A stretch of DNA of 64,000 bases, taken from positions 30,214,001 through 30,278,000 of the forward strand of contig CM067549.1 in NCBI GenBank assembly GCA_034509755.1, in the 5' to 3' direction. The stretch comes from Anisodus tanguticus. Taxonomy: Eukaryota; Streptophyta; Magnoliopsida; Solanales; Solanaceae. Both the position numbers and the translations under genes were made by a program. The notes under the pieces are model-generated. The model searched no databases and was not told the origin of the DNA. It saw nothing but the letters and a program-made list of their open reading frames with translations. Shown here piece by piece: positions 24,343 to 35,599 of the stretch. Positions within the stretch are counted from its first letter, which is position 1; the number at the start of each line of letters is the position of its first letter.

Positions 24343-25382
24343 TTTTCCTTCCAATTAGTGAGATTAACGTAAAACATTTTCAACTAAATTTAAAGTGACA
24401 TAATGTTGAGATGTTAATAAATTGTTCTATTAAATTTAAAAAAATAATTTTGACGGAGTAAAATATTGATTATGTTGAAAAATTGCAATTATGGTCAGAA
24501 TAATGTGAAAATAAGATATGATACACGATAAATATACTGGACGATATTTTGTCAAATGAAATAAAAAAATACTTCCGAAATAAATATGTAAAGTCATTGT
24601 TGTCTTTGTAAAATTATATTTTACTCCATTTGTGACTCGGAAACCCTGAATAACTAAATAAAATTATTAGAGGGTAAAACTTAGGGGTCAACAATTGCAC
24701 CTTCATAGTTCGAGGATGGCGGGACCATCCCTGAACAATAAAATTTGATCGACCTAGTTTTTAGCCGACCAATTGAAAAATACTTCTCGTTTTTATGCAT
24801 TTTTTGAAAATTATGGTTGGACCCTAGTCTCGGGGTTTCCTACATATATCAGGATGCATGAGAATTCAGGCCACTTGTAGTTCAACTCAATTTATACTTC
24901 TAGAAAGTAAAAAACAAAGCAAATTCTTGGGTTAAAAGTGTTCCAGAATGATTTTATTGGAATGTGACTGATCCTCGGGTATTGAGTTCGCCAACATATC
25001 CCTAGTTTTTGGGAATCAGGTAACATGTAGTTTAACTCAATAGGTGGAAAACGTTATCCGTTATGCTGGAATGCCTTTGTCAGTTTTGAAAAACCTTTTC
25101 GGTATGTGTTTGACCGGTTGCGTGGTTTTAAAAAATTAAAACTTCTCTTGTGATTGAGTGCGGTGTAAAGTGATCCTCAAGCCCAAGTACAAAGAGATTG
25201 AATCTCGTTGGCACACTATTTTGACCGACTACCTAAGAAAAAGTTCCACATTTGCTCCGCATGCTCCTAGATCCGATCTGCTTGTTTTCCTCCTTCAGTA
25301 GCTTCTGACTTTTTTTTGTTTGCTGGAATAATGATGTGTTTGATTTTTTAATATTCCACACCTATGTGGTTAGTTTTGAGCG

Positions 25383-25530
25383 GGTAACACCCCTGACACC
25401 GTCTGGCTCATATGACTTTGTTGAATTTGTTTGAGCGGATGCCTCCTCCGATATTGTCGGACTCGTATAATTTTGTTTAATTTGTTTGAGCGCATTACTC
25501 CTCCGACACTGTCTGGCTCGTATGATTATT
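25383..25530 (-). repeat. Tandem array of about 56-base units
   Basis: About two and a half units of a phrase with CTCCGACACTGTCTGGCTCG, TATGATTTTGTT and TTGTTTGAGCG. Confidence 0.75.
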
Positions 25531-25568
25531 AAATATGAGCAAATAGCCCTCTCATCATGCTTGTTTAA

Positions 25569-25703
25569 ATGAATGGCCCTCTGGGCAATACTTATATGAA
25601 TGACCCTCTCGACAGTGTTTGTATGAATGACCCTCTCGATAATGTTTGTATAAATGGCCCTTTTGGCATTCAATTTATGAAAGATATAGCCCTCTCGACT
25701 GGA
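25569..25703 (-). repeat. Tandem array of 27-base units
   Basis: Five units of exactly 27 bases starting ATGAATGACCCTCTCGA at 25569, 25596, 25623, 25650 and 25677. The last is diverged. Because 27 is divisible by three the plus strand stays open, which is not evidence for a protein. Confidence 0.9.
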
Positions 25704-25794
25704 TCGTCTTTCTTTCATCCTTTTATCATCTATGACCTTCCCAGTCAAATTTCCATTTTGTCATTTTATGTATCTTATGGATAGATTATATTTC

Positions 25795-26180
25795 TTTGTC
25801 CTTTTGCGGCTCTTATGGCCAGATTATGCCGCCCTTATAGCGCTTTGATCTTTTTATGGCCTTCATGGCTGGATTGTGTTGCCTATGTGGCGCTTTGCTC
25901 TGTTCATGGCTCTCATGGCCAGATTGTGCCACCCTTGTGGCAGTTTGTCCTTTTTATGGCTTTCATGGCTGGATAGTACCACCCTTATGGCGCTTTGCTA
26001 TTTTCATGACCTTCATAGTCGTAGTGCCGCCCTTGTGGAACTTTGTCCCTTTTATGGATCTTATGGCTGGGTCGTGCCGCCCTTGTGGCGCTTTGCTATG
26101 TTTATGGCTCTCATGGCCAGATTGTGCCGCCCTTATGGCACTTCACTCTTTTCGGCTCTCATGGCCAGATTGTGTCATCT
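25795..26180 (-). repeat. Tandem array of about 50-base units
   Basis: About seven to eight units, 49-51 bases each, of TTTATGGCTCTCATGGCCAG, ATTGTGCCGCCCTTRTGG and CGCTTTGC. The GGCTCTCATGGCC segment is a partial palindrome. Confidence 0.9.
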
Positions 26181-26461
26181 TCCGATGTCGGTGTTTCTTC
26201 GTTGCTATACCTATTTCATCATGAACAAACAAGTTAGTGGAATAGACCGACATCCTCTTGACGGTGTTTTAGAAACCTGCAATCACAAAAAAATTATTAG
26301 TTTTTATGGGGTCGACCCATACCGTCAACTCCTGCTATGTCGTTCCTCTAGCCCTTATGCTGGATTTGTCGGTGGAATATTTGAGATCTTCTATGTGAGG
26401 TAATGTTAAATCTTCATGTCTTTGAGGCTTTCTAGGGGTTTCTTTGGTTTTTTATTTGATG

Positions 26462-26740
26462 CAACCGAGATCAAAGAGCGCCTACGTATCCTTTCATAGC
26501 AGGAATCAAGTCGAACGTAGTTTGGAACAAAATGATTGATTTTTTATAGTAATGTTACCAAGTCCTAAATGGACTGCCTAGGTATCCAACCTCAGGAAAT
26601 CAAGTCATCGCGTAGTTCATATTAAAAGAAATGTCGTTTATTTTTTCTATTATAGAAGAAAACCAAATCCGATGAGGATTTTTCTACGTATCTTTGTCGT
26701 AAGAGATAGGTCTTGTGTAGCGATTAAAAGTAAAATAAAT
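26462..26740 (-). repeat. Three copies of the CTACGTATC phrase
   Basis: Copies near 26480, 26578 and 26680 of a roughly 60-base motif: CTGCCTACGTATCC, a spacer, AATCAAGTC and CGTAGTTC. Others lie at 24830 and 24990 and, at the far end of the element, at 33955 and 34048. Confidence 0.7.
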
Positions 26741-26769
26741 GTGATTACAAATTGAAAGAGCATGCCTTC

Positions 26770-27884
26770 ACACGTAGTATCTCTTGATTGCGTATGAGTT
26801 GATTGCTTTGGGCCACTCTTGGCCGTCCATATCTGCGAAGATTATAGCTCATCCTGATAGTAACTTGCCAGCTATGTAGGGTCCTTTCCAATTGGGTGTG
26901 AACTATTCTTTGTACTTTTTCTTATTGTGGAAGCACACGCTTAAGTACCAGTTGTTCTATCTGAAAATTTCTGGCTCTGACACATTTGTACTTGGCTGGT
27001 ATCACTGCTTCAGTACCGTAGACAAGCAAATATGGAGTTGGTCCTATTGAGTTCAGAGTTGTTCAGTATCCTAGCAATGCAAAGGGCAACTGTTTGTGCC
27101 AACATTTGTAGTTGCTTGTCATTTTCCTTAGTATACTCTTGATGTTCTTGTTAAATGCCTCTAAGCCTCCATTTATTTGTGGCTTGTAGGCGGTAGAATT
27201 TTTATGGGTTATGTGGAACTTTTCACAAATGTCTTTCATTAGGTGACTATTCAGATTTTCTCCATTATCGGTTATGATAGACTCTGGGATACCGAATCGG
27301 CATAAGATGTTATTTCACATGAAGTCTTCTCCCACTTTTTTTGTCACTAACTTGTGTGAAGTAGCTTTTACCCACTTGGTGAAGTAATCTATGTCGACCA
27401 GGATGAAATGATTTCCATTGGATATAGCTGGCTCTATGGGCCCAATAACGTCCATGAACCAAGCTACAAATGGCCAGGGTGAGCTCATGACGTTGAGTTC
27501 ACTCGGTGGGACCCTGATTAAACCTCCATGAATCTGACATTAATGACATTTGTGCACAAATATACTGCAGTCGGTTTCCATAGTCATCCAATAGTAGCAT
27601 GTCCTTAAGATCCTCTTGGCTAGGAAACACCCATTTATGTGAGGACCACAAGTCCCGGTGTGTACCTTCTCTAACAATTTTGTGGCTTTTACAACATCGA
27701 CATATTTGAGTAGCCTTAGATTGGGTGTCCTCTTGTAGAGTACTCCTTTGGTAAAAAAGAACGTGTTGCCCATTCTTCTGATGGTTTTCTTTTGGTTGCT
27801 TATGATGTTCTTGGAATACTCTCCCTTTTCTAGATATGTGCTTATGTCGATGTACCACGGTTTACCGTTCGATTCTGCTTCCAC
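26770..27884 (-). pseudogene. pol: Ogre integrase, decayed
   Basis: The open part from 27884 down to 27540 holds the zinc domain: HTGTCGPH (H, H) and the cysteines of CHxCQIH (x is a stop near 27540). The catalytic core follows in the same frame: D in WFMDVIGPIEP (about 27446), D in ITDNGEN (27267-27269) and E in GLEAFNKN (27159-27161). D to E spacing is 35 residues, so DD35E is intact. Stops after GEDFM and LLGY and at the C-terminal end break it. It inserts element DNA into the host genome. Neighbours are RNase H upstream and the repeat-rich 3' untranslated region downstream. Family assignment is secure from the motif order. Confidence 0.9.
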
Positions 27885-29830
27885 ATGGTAACAATAAGTG
27901 TGTTCTCCCCTGATATTGATCTCTAGTGGATCAATGTGACTACTTTCAAGATGTTGTATCGTAGATGTTATGGTTTCTAGAGCATCAGCGAGTTCATTCT
28001 AAGCTTTCGGAGTGTGCCAGAAGTCGATCTTTTTTAACCTTTTCATAACCTTTGGGTGAGGTTTACATATAGCAAGATCTTTTCATTCTTAGTAGCCCAT
28101 TCTCCTTAAACTTAGTGAATTAACAAGTCTATGTCCCCTATTTCCAATAACTCTTGGATATCCATGTCGAGGGCCATGCGAAGACCTAGAATCCAAGCTT
28201 CATACTCTTTCATGTTGTTAATACATCAGAAGTTGAGCTTTGCTACCATGGGGGTAATGCTGACCCGCTTATGAGACTAGACCTGCTCCGATTCCTGAAT
28301 CATTGTAATTGACTGCACCATCAAAGAATATTGTCCATCCTGAGTAGGTTTTTACTGTGTCTCCATCTATTGTCATCACTTTCTCATTCAGGAAATATGT
28401 CTTGAGTGGCTTGAAACTTTATCGATCGGACTTTCTACTAGAATGCCAATTCTTGTCCTTTAACATCTTTCTGGACCACATATGTGATGTCGAATTCGCT
28501 AAAAGGCATTTTCCATTTGGCCAAGTTCCCTATAGGCATGGTATGGCAAAAAATGTACTTCAAAGGATCTATTTTTAGATGAGGTGGGTAGTGTAAGATG
28601 ACGAGTAGTGCCTTAGCTTCTAAGCTACCCATGTCACTGCACAACATGTTTTCTCCACCAAGGTGTACCTCGACTCACAGTCAGCGAATTTCTTACTAAG
28701 ATAGTAGATAACTTGCTCTTTCTTCCCAGTTTCATTGTGTTGTGCCAATATGCACCCGAAAGCATTATCTGATACCAACAGATATAGCAATAATGGGCTC
28801 CTTTGTCTGGAAGCGATCAAAACTGGTCGATTGGAGAGATATATCTTGATAATGTCAAAAGTCTTTTTGGCACTCATCCGTCCATTTGGTGGGTGCATCC
28901 TTTTTCAATAGCTTGAGGATAGGTTCCACAATTATTGTGGACTGTGCTATGAAGCATCCAATGTAGTTCAACCTTCCCAGAAAACTCATGACGTCCTTCT
29001 TAGTCTCTGGCAATGGCAATTCTTGGATGGCTTTGATCTTTGAGGGATATAGTTCTATGCCTCTGCAGCTTACTATGAATCCCAACAATTTTCCAATAGG
29101 CACTCCAAACGCGCATTTGGCTGGGGTTAGCTTTAGATTTAACTTCTGTAGTATGGTGAAGAACTTTCGCAAGTATATGATGTGATCTGAGCTTTCTAAC
29201 AATTTGATTATGACATCATTCACGTAGACGTCTATGTTTTTGTGCATCATGTCATAGAAGATGGTGGTCATTGCTCTCATGTAATTTTTACCCCATTCTT
29301 AGGGTCGAATGGCATTACACGGTATTGGTATACTCCCTATGGAGTGATGAAGGATTTCTTTTGCGCATCCTCTTCTCTCATCAAAATTTGATGGTAGCCG
29401 ATGAAGCACTCCACGAATGATTGCAACTCGTGCTTCGCGCAGTTGTCCATGACTATGTGGATGTTTGGAAGTGAAAAGTTATCCTTGGGACTAACTCTGT
29501 TGAGATCACGGTAGTCCACACAAATTCATTTTTTTTGTCTTTCTTTGGTACGGGTACGATGTTGGCCAACTATGTTGGATACAGAGTTACTTCCACTATC
29601 CTTGACTTGATCTATTTCTCGACCTCGTCTTTAATTGTAATGCTCAGATTTGGCTTGTACTGTCATATTTTCTACTTGACCGAGGTAAAACCCACATTAA
29701 TGGGTAACTTGTGGGCCACTATATCTGTGCTCAACTCGGGTATGTCCGCGTCTGACCATGCAAAGATGTCAACGTATTCTCTTAGCAGATTTATCAATTC
29801 TTCTTTCAGGGGCGCTTCCAACTGTGCCCT
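27885..29830 (-). pseudogene. pol: Ogre reverse transcriptase and RNase H, decayed
   Basis: RT fingers and palm can be followed from VDIFAWSDADIPELSTD (about 29750) through DYRDLNRVSPKDNF (29510) and FIGYHQILM to the catalytic box, which reads VYVNDVII (YVND at 29215-29226). The first catalytic aspartate is asparagine, so polymerase activity should be lost. KLLGFIVSCRGIEL and SFLGRLNYI follow, then an RT-connection/RNase H-like region (28620-28900) and a second RNase H-like domain starting FFDGAVNYND (about 28300). At least six stops and several frameshifts are present. The protein copies RNA into DNA and degrades the RNA template. Confidence 0.92.
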
Positions 29831-31380
29831 TATTCTGGTTTCTTTAACCGTCTCCTCATCCTTGAGGTTTATTGCTTTGTTTCATCCATGTTAGGTTTCT
29901 GATTATTCTTGTATTGGTCTTCCTCATCGATAAGATCCTTAGGTAACTCGGTCTCTTATCGTATTCCTTATACTTTCCTTCCCATGTATCACTCGACTCA
30001 CTCGTCTCGCGATGCATCATAACAATATGAGTTATTTTATTATTATTACTGAAAAACAAGGCAAAGCCAGATTAGTGTATAAAAGCATATAATCAAAAAA
30101 TGAAAAGACTATTTTTCACATAAATTGAGGCTTTCATTAATTTGATAAAAGAAGTATAAACTGTGGTCCGAACTGAGATCAACATTGAGTCATTTCCATT
30201 TTTCAAACATTACGAGGAAAATAAATATGCAAATGATGAACATTCGACCTCAGCAGACTTTCACCAATTTTTTGAAAACAAGTTAAATTCTTCATCTCTA
30301 CTGAGGAACCAAAAGTGGGCTAGAGTTCAAGTTGGACAGCTGCCCTCTTGGATCAGCATCGCAGATGGTGGGTGATTTAGAGCATTCTTTCAGTATCACA
30401 ACATAATCTTCCTCTTGGAACAATATCTCTAACCCTTCTTCTGTGTCTCCGCCATTGTGCATAAGCATTTTGACTAGGTATGACTGGTACATATTTGGAA
30501 ATAGTTTGCATAACTACGGAGGACCCCTCTTCTTTTGATCATCTTCGAAGGCTTCTTCGGAGTCTGGATGTAACCTAGGCAAAAATGGTAGTCATTTCCC
30601 GGGATTAACACCAGTTCCTTTATACCCTGTAGCTCTCTACCTTAACTTTTCTCGGGTTCAAACCCATTCTGAATCATAGTAGCGATAATCATTTTGTACA
30701 CTGAAGGAATAGGACTTTTCTTATCATCTCCTTTGTGTACGACTCTCATTAGTCACACCACATGGAAATCTGTGTTCTTCAGGATTACCTCAATCACCGG
30801 TTCAGAATTATTGGAGTAGTTATGGATGCTTCCCCCTCCGTAAATTACAACCTCATGGTTCTCCCATACAAACTTCGACGATTGATGGAGGGATGACGGT
30901 ACTGCTCTGGCCTCCAAGGCCTACCCAATAGGAAATTGTAATTGGCAATGATTGCCATGGCCTGTTGAGGTCTATCTCTCCAATAAGATCACATTGAGCT
31001 CCATCGAAGGCTCTCATGTTTGTACGGCTCTAGCATATTTTCCCAATATCATAACCCAAATATTTGAGCATAGATTCAAGGCATATGTTGAGACTAGCCT
31101 CATTATCGACCAATACTCGGGCTACAACTTTGTCTTTACATTTGAAAATGATGTAGAGAGCTTAGTTATGCATCATTTCTTCTTTTTGCAACTCGTCTGG
31201 AGTGAAAGAAATCTGATGGGCCCTAATGACGTGACCTACTATGTCAGCAAATGTTTTGCTACTTGTGCCTCCATTGATGTGTGCTTCATCCAACACCCTC
31301 ATCAGAGCCTGTCGGTGTTGTAATAAGCTTAATGGTAGTGCCATCAGTGATGTCTGGGCTGACATTTTCTTCAAGTGTTC
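29831..31380 (-). pseudogene. Ogre protease with G-patch-like segment, decayed
   Basis: Starts with the pre-protease helix region (ALMRVLDEAH, about 31290-31320). The retropepsin core is ARVLVDNEASLNIC (about 31090-31130), where the usual D-N-G triad reads D-N-E (31099-31107), so the active-site loop is altered. A RAFDGAQCDLIGEIDL stretch follows (about 31000), then KFVWENHEVVIYG (about 30850) and, near 30640, NGFEPEKS and GRELQGI. That last pair resembles the glycine-rich G-patch seen before RT in Tat elements. Frames change at several points. 29831-30060 is the poorly conserved linker to RT. Confidence 0.75.
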
Positions 31381-33566
31381 AACAATGGAATATTATTTTG
31401 GTTGCATCCTTCAGCAAAAGTCTTTGACCTCTCGTTCAGTGATGGGCCTTCTTTGATTTCCTTTTTTGGGGCAATCCCTGCGCCAGTTATTCAAGAGTAT
31501 AGAATCTCTCAGATCTTGTCATTCTTTGAGCTATTGCTGCTTGGACAACAAACTCTTTTGTTGGGGCTCAGACTACATCTTATGACACCTGAGCCACGAC
31601 CGATGCCAGGATTTGCACTTAGAAATTAGGTCATTCATGGAGGGTGAGAGAGGCTACTATTCTTCCAAACTCTCAACAAAGCCTTGAATCAATTACTGGC
31701 ATAAAACCCTGCCTTCTTCTCGTGCAATCATGTGGATGTGATTAGAGTCATAATTGGGTAAATGATTGGTATTCATGTTTGGTGCTACCATTTGTAATAT
31801 GATTTCTATTTTATCGATCAAAACATGTATCTTATGTTTTAGATTGATACAATCTTTTGTATTGTGCCCGCTTTCTCTAGAGTGGTATATGCAAGTTCGG
31901 TCAGCTCAAAAGAAGCGACTCCCAAGATTGGCGAGATTTGGTGGAATAGCCTGAATGATTCCAGTGGTGCTCATTTTTTCGAACAACTTGGTTCGAGTTT
32001 CGAGAGGTGGGGTGAATACCTGTGGAGGATTCTTTTCAATGTTTGGACGTGGAAAATTATACGTTATTGGAGGTGGCTAATTTTAATGATTTTTATAGTT
32101 CTGAGATGCTTGGTAAGCTAGTGCGGGAATTTGATAGTTTGGTTGTGGAGGTTGGTAAGTGGGTATAAATGGTTGGTAATTTAGCTGTGGAGCTTGTAGG
32201 CAGGAGCCGACATTTGATAATTACGCTGCGCTTAGAATATCGGCACAAGGTTGTATGAAGAGGACATATAACTATTTGGTGGTGGAGATTGATTTGTCAA
32301 AAGAAGATTGTGATCTTTCCTTCTTTCGGCTTCATAGGCTAGGTGGGTGGGAGACATTTGCCACATCCTCCTTTTTACTTCTTATAACCCTGTAGTGCTT
32401 TGTTGGCTACGTTGACAATTCATCCTGATTTGAGGTCGTCCTGTATTGCCTCTCCCATTTTCACTAACTCAGAGAATAGCCTCCTAACCATATAAAGCCT
32501 ACGATCGTATAAATGTAATTCTCGTGATTGGATGAAAACAAAGACAAATTCTTCCTCGCTCATCAGCGATTGTACTCGGGCGGCTTTGGCCTTCCATCTT
32601 CTCACATACTCACGGTACTTCTTGATAGACTTTTGCTTGACCTTTTCCAGGTAGTAATGGTCAGGCACAGTCTCTACATTAAAATGAAATATTTCCATGA
32701 AAGTCCTTGCCATGTCTTCCTAAGTGACCCAACGACGTATGTCATGGCTGTGAACCATGCAGATGCTTCTCCCATAAGGCTCTAGATGAACAACCTCATG
32801 ATTAGAGCATGGTTTCTTTGATCTCGAACAGTTGGTTGCAGTATGCTTTTATGTGAGCCTTAGGATTCCAAATCCCATTAAATAATTCAAACTTCAGCAC
32901 CTTGACGCCTTTAGGCAAATCCAAGTTCAGATGCATGCACATATCATCGTAGCTTAGGCATATCGACTTCCGAGAGCATTTGTTAGACTTCTCGAGTAGG
33001 TCCACCATCTTTCTTTCCATTTTTCTAGGTCTTTTGTCATGTTCGGCTCTCCATTTCTTTATAATGGTCGAGCTCAGGTGAAGAGTCAATGGGAGTTATT
33101 GGGGGTGTGGAAAGATGCTATCGGATGTCTTTGAGCGGTTTCTTGGAGTGCCATCGAGTTTGGGTGTTTGGTGACTATTGGCATTTTGGTGTATGTTAGG
33201 ATTAATATAAGTAGGTAGTGCCAGATATGAAGGCGCTAAGCGGGAAGTCCCAAGTAAGTGGCTAGCATTAGCTTGTGGTGAGGTTTGGTATGAGGTACCA
33301 ATGTGGGTATTAGTGGCCGGAAAATGCTTAGGTACCGACAAACTCATTGATGGAAAAGGTGGTGGTAGCCTTCTTGCTTCAGTGGCCGCTTATCTGGCAG
33401 CGTTGACTGTTTCATTCTTCGCAACATGTTCCTGGAGTTCTGCAATTTTTTAGAATAGTAGGTTAATCACATTCTCTTGATGTGATGGATTTTGAAGGTC
33501 TTGAGGTGTGTGTTACTCTATAACCAAATCATCTTTGTTACGCCCATCATCCGGAGTTCTAGTCAT
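31381..33566 (-). pseudogene. gag: Ogre gag, decayed
   Basis: Met at 33566 (MTRTPDDGRNKDD) fits the usual gag start. It is followed by a short coiled coil (IAELQEHVAKNE) and a Pro/Gln/Asn-rich segment (33100-33400). The conserved capsid part follows: LSYDDMCMHLNLDLP (about 32950), FMEIFHFNVETVPD (about 32690) and RRWKAKAARVQ (about 32590). A zinc knuckle CIYHSRESGHNTKDC lies at 31849-31893. Gag forms the virus-like particle and binds element RNA in the cytoplasm. Several stops and frameshifts are present, notably near 33470, 33095 and below 32420. Confidence 0.85.
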
Positions 33567-34190
33567 GTTTGTTTTATTCTGGTCGAAAACAGATGTTGCT
33601 GCGGCTTTTGATCTTGTGAAGTATGTCAACGTGATATAGCACAGATCAACCCCCTCTTTAAGAAAAGAAAAACTCAAAGGAAAATGAAGTTATTACTGTT
33701 AGTGAAAAATAATAACACAATATATTGCAGATAAGTTTCATAAAAAGCAGATAGACTTATGAATTTGATCCGAACTCTTGATCAATTTTTCATTCATGTG
33801 GTATTTGGTCATTTTGACCATTTTTTGTTTTGAGGGTTTTGGTTTTATAGTCTTATGGTTAGTTTTCTACCATGACATCGTCAAGACAAAACCTCTTCTA
33901 AATGGGGGGATTATAATTTATATAATATAGTGGTCGAGTCTTAAATAGGCTGCCTACGTATCCCTCCATAGAAAATCAGGCTCTTCCGTAGTTCGGGTAA
34001 CATAGAAATTATCCCTAAATTCATTCTACCCGAACCATTTCCTATACTAGGCCCGATAAGAGCTTCCTACTTATCCCCCCTTTGGGCATCAGGTCAAACG
34101 TAGTTTATTTACAAAAGAGGGTGGGATAACATTTGATTGAAGATAAAAGGGACACCTAAATTACCCAAGAGTTGACTTCTCCCTGAAGCC
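33567..34190 (-). other. Spacer between knuckle block and gag
   Basis: No coding signal. It contains two more CTGCCTACGTATCC-type units (33938-34010 and 34040-34130), the phrase also present in the 3' untranslated region. Confidence 0.6.
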
Positions 34191-35290
34191 ATGTCGGGTC
34201 ATTGTCCTTATGACCGCGCATTCTCCCAGTGACTTTTATTAGTAGTGGTGGGGTAGAACAACCAAGATATGGTCGGTATAGACCAAATGGTCCAGCTCGA
34301 ACTTAAAAGCCTCGCATTCTTCAATGTTGTGTCCCGGTGCCCCTGAGTGGTACAAACATTTCTTTCTCCTTTCTAAGTACTTGCAGAGGGTTTCCAAGTA
34401 GTCTTTATCGGGCGGATATCACAGATGCTAGCTAGTGTGGATAACAGGCTTGCATATGAGCCTTCGAAGATAGTGAAATCGCAGTACTAAACTTGTGTGT
34501 TAGTGGTGATTCCATTACCAATCATAATGGGGTCGTGAACTAGTATATAATGTAGGCCTATAAGTTACGGATAACCTTTTCATCAATAAATTTTATGATC
34601 TTCCTTTGAAGGCCAGGCATTCGTCTATGGTGTGTCCAGGTTGATTCTTGTGGAAAGGGCACCTCTTGTGAGCATAGATGGGTGCACAAGTCGGGAGGAC
34701 ATTGTGGATGAAACATGATGCTCCGACAATTTTCAATCCTTCATACACTTCGATATTTCGCACCGGCTTATGTGCGACCCTAAAAGGTGAAATGCGGGCT
34801 TTGGAGGAAAATCACCCACCAAATAGGAGATGATATTCGGGATAGCCCTTGTGGCGTCTCATAGTAGTTAGCAGCTTCGTCAGCATTTAGGATAACTCCT
34901 TAGGGTGGCCCACTTGATTCCCCAGCATATGGCACACGGTCTTTCTCGGGCAACTCAGACTCTTTCTTAGGTGTCTTGAACAGTGAAATGTAGTCATTGA
35001 CCATTTCTTTGACCTTGTCAGGGAGGTCTTGATAGTGATGCTTTCACTCGGTAGTCTCTTCGGGCAAGTTTCCTACGAAGCCCAGAATTTTATCGACCTC
35101 TCTCATTTTGGCCTTCACCAAGTCAATTTTCTCCTTTATTATGAGAATCTTTATCTGAAACGACTTATCAGTTTCCTCATCACTGACCAAATTGATAATT
35201 GGTTAAGTGGCACTTTGGTTAGCTGGAGTATCCATTGGTATCAAATCAACCTTTTAAGAGGTGCAAATTTTAGTTAGCTTTTGGTGTTTC
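34191..35290 (-). pseudogene. Extra Ogre coding block with two zinc-knuckle modules
   Basis: On the minus strand this reads a predicted helix (KEKIDLVKAKMREVDKILG, about 35100), a PDKVKEMVNDYISLF segment (about 35000) and GVILNADEAANYY (about 34880). It then shows YEGLKIVGASCF leading into CPFHKNQPGHTIDEC (34617-34661) and later CLYHSGAPGHNIEEC (34314-34358). Both knuckles have the same spacing as the gag knuckle at 31849-31893, but lie upstream of gag and downstream of ORF1. I do not know an established function. It may be a separate RNA-binding protein, a duplicated gag tail, or a fragment of another Tat element. Stops between the segments make it a pseudogene here. Confidence 0.6.
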
Positions 35291-35599
35291 TTGTGTTTTT
35301 CTTTTAGGTTGATGTCGGAACGTGGAACCAATCATGAGTTCGGACAGAACACATGAAATCATATAAGCACTTATATCACATAATCATATAATTAATAATT
35401 GTAATATTCGCATTCCTAAACCTTTTTGAACCAATGTTTTCTAATTGTTTGAAATATAATTGTGCTAAATGTTGGTTTAAACCATTGCCCCTATAATCAT
35501 ATTTCATTAATAATAAGGTTTTACCCAGTGGGGTTACAAAATATTGATAAAGAAATAAATAAAAGATCAGTAGATGTGGCCTCTAGTGGCGGATGATGA
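35291..35599. other. AT-rich gap, nothing recognised
   Basis: About 300 bases between the knuckle block and the end of ORF1 with no gene or repeat that I can see. Confidence 0.5.

Larger units (their letters stand above)
24343..26769 (-). other. Ogre 3' untranslated region with tandem arrays
   Basis: Lies between the integrase end and the presumed 3' LTR. It holds a putative purine tract (24343-24352), a gene-free AT-rich stretch (24360-24800), copies of the CTACGTATC phrase (24830-25030 and 26462-26740) and three unrelated tandem arrays. Open frames here come from the repeats. Confidence 0.65.

Noticed and set aside
25569..25703. Regular 27-base repeats as a CRISPR array
   Set aside because: Units are directly adjacent without unique spacers and the DNA is plant nuclear.
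25856..26403. Overlapping frames with repeated WLSWPDC-like peptides
   Set aside because: By-product of the about 50-base tandem array; all three frames look repetitive and the array is in a 3' untranslated region on the other strand.
26770..33566. Endogenous pararetrovirus origin for the gag-pol region
   Set aside because: Integrase, LTRs and Tat-type ORF1 are present and no movement protein or caulimovirid layout is seen.
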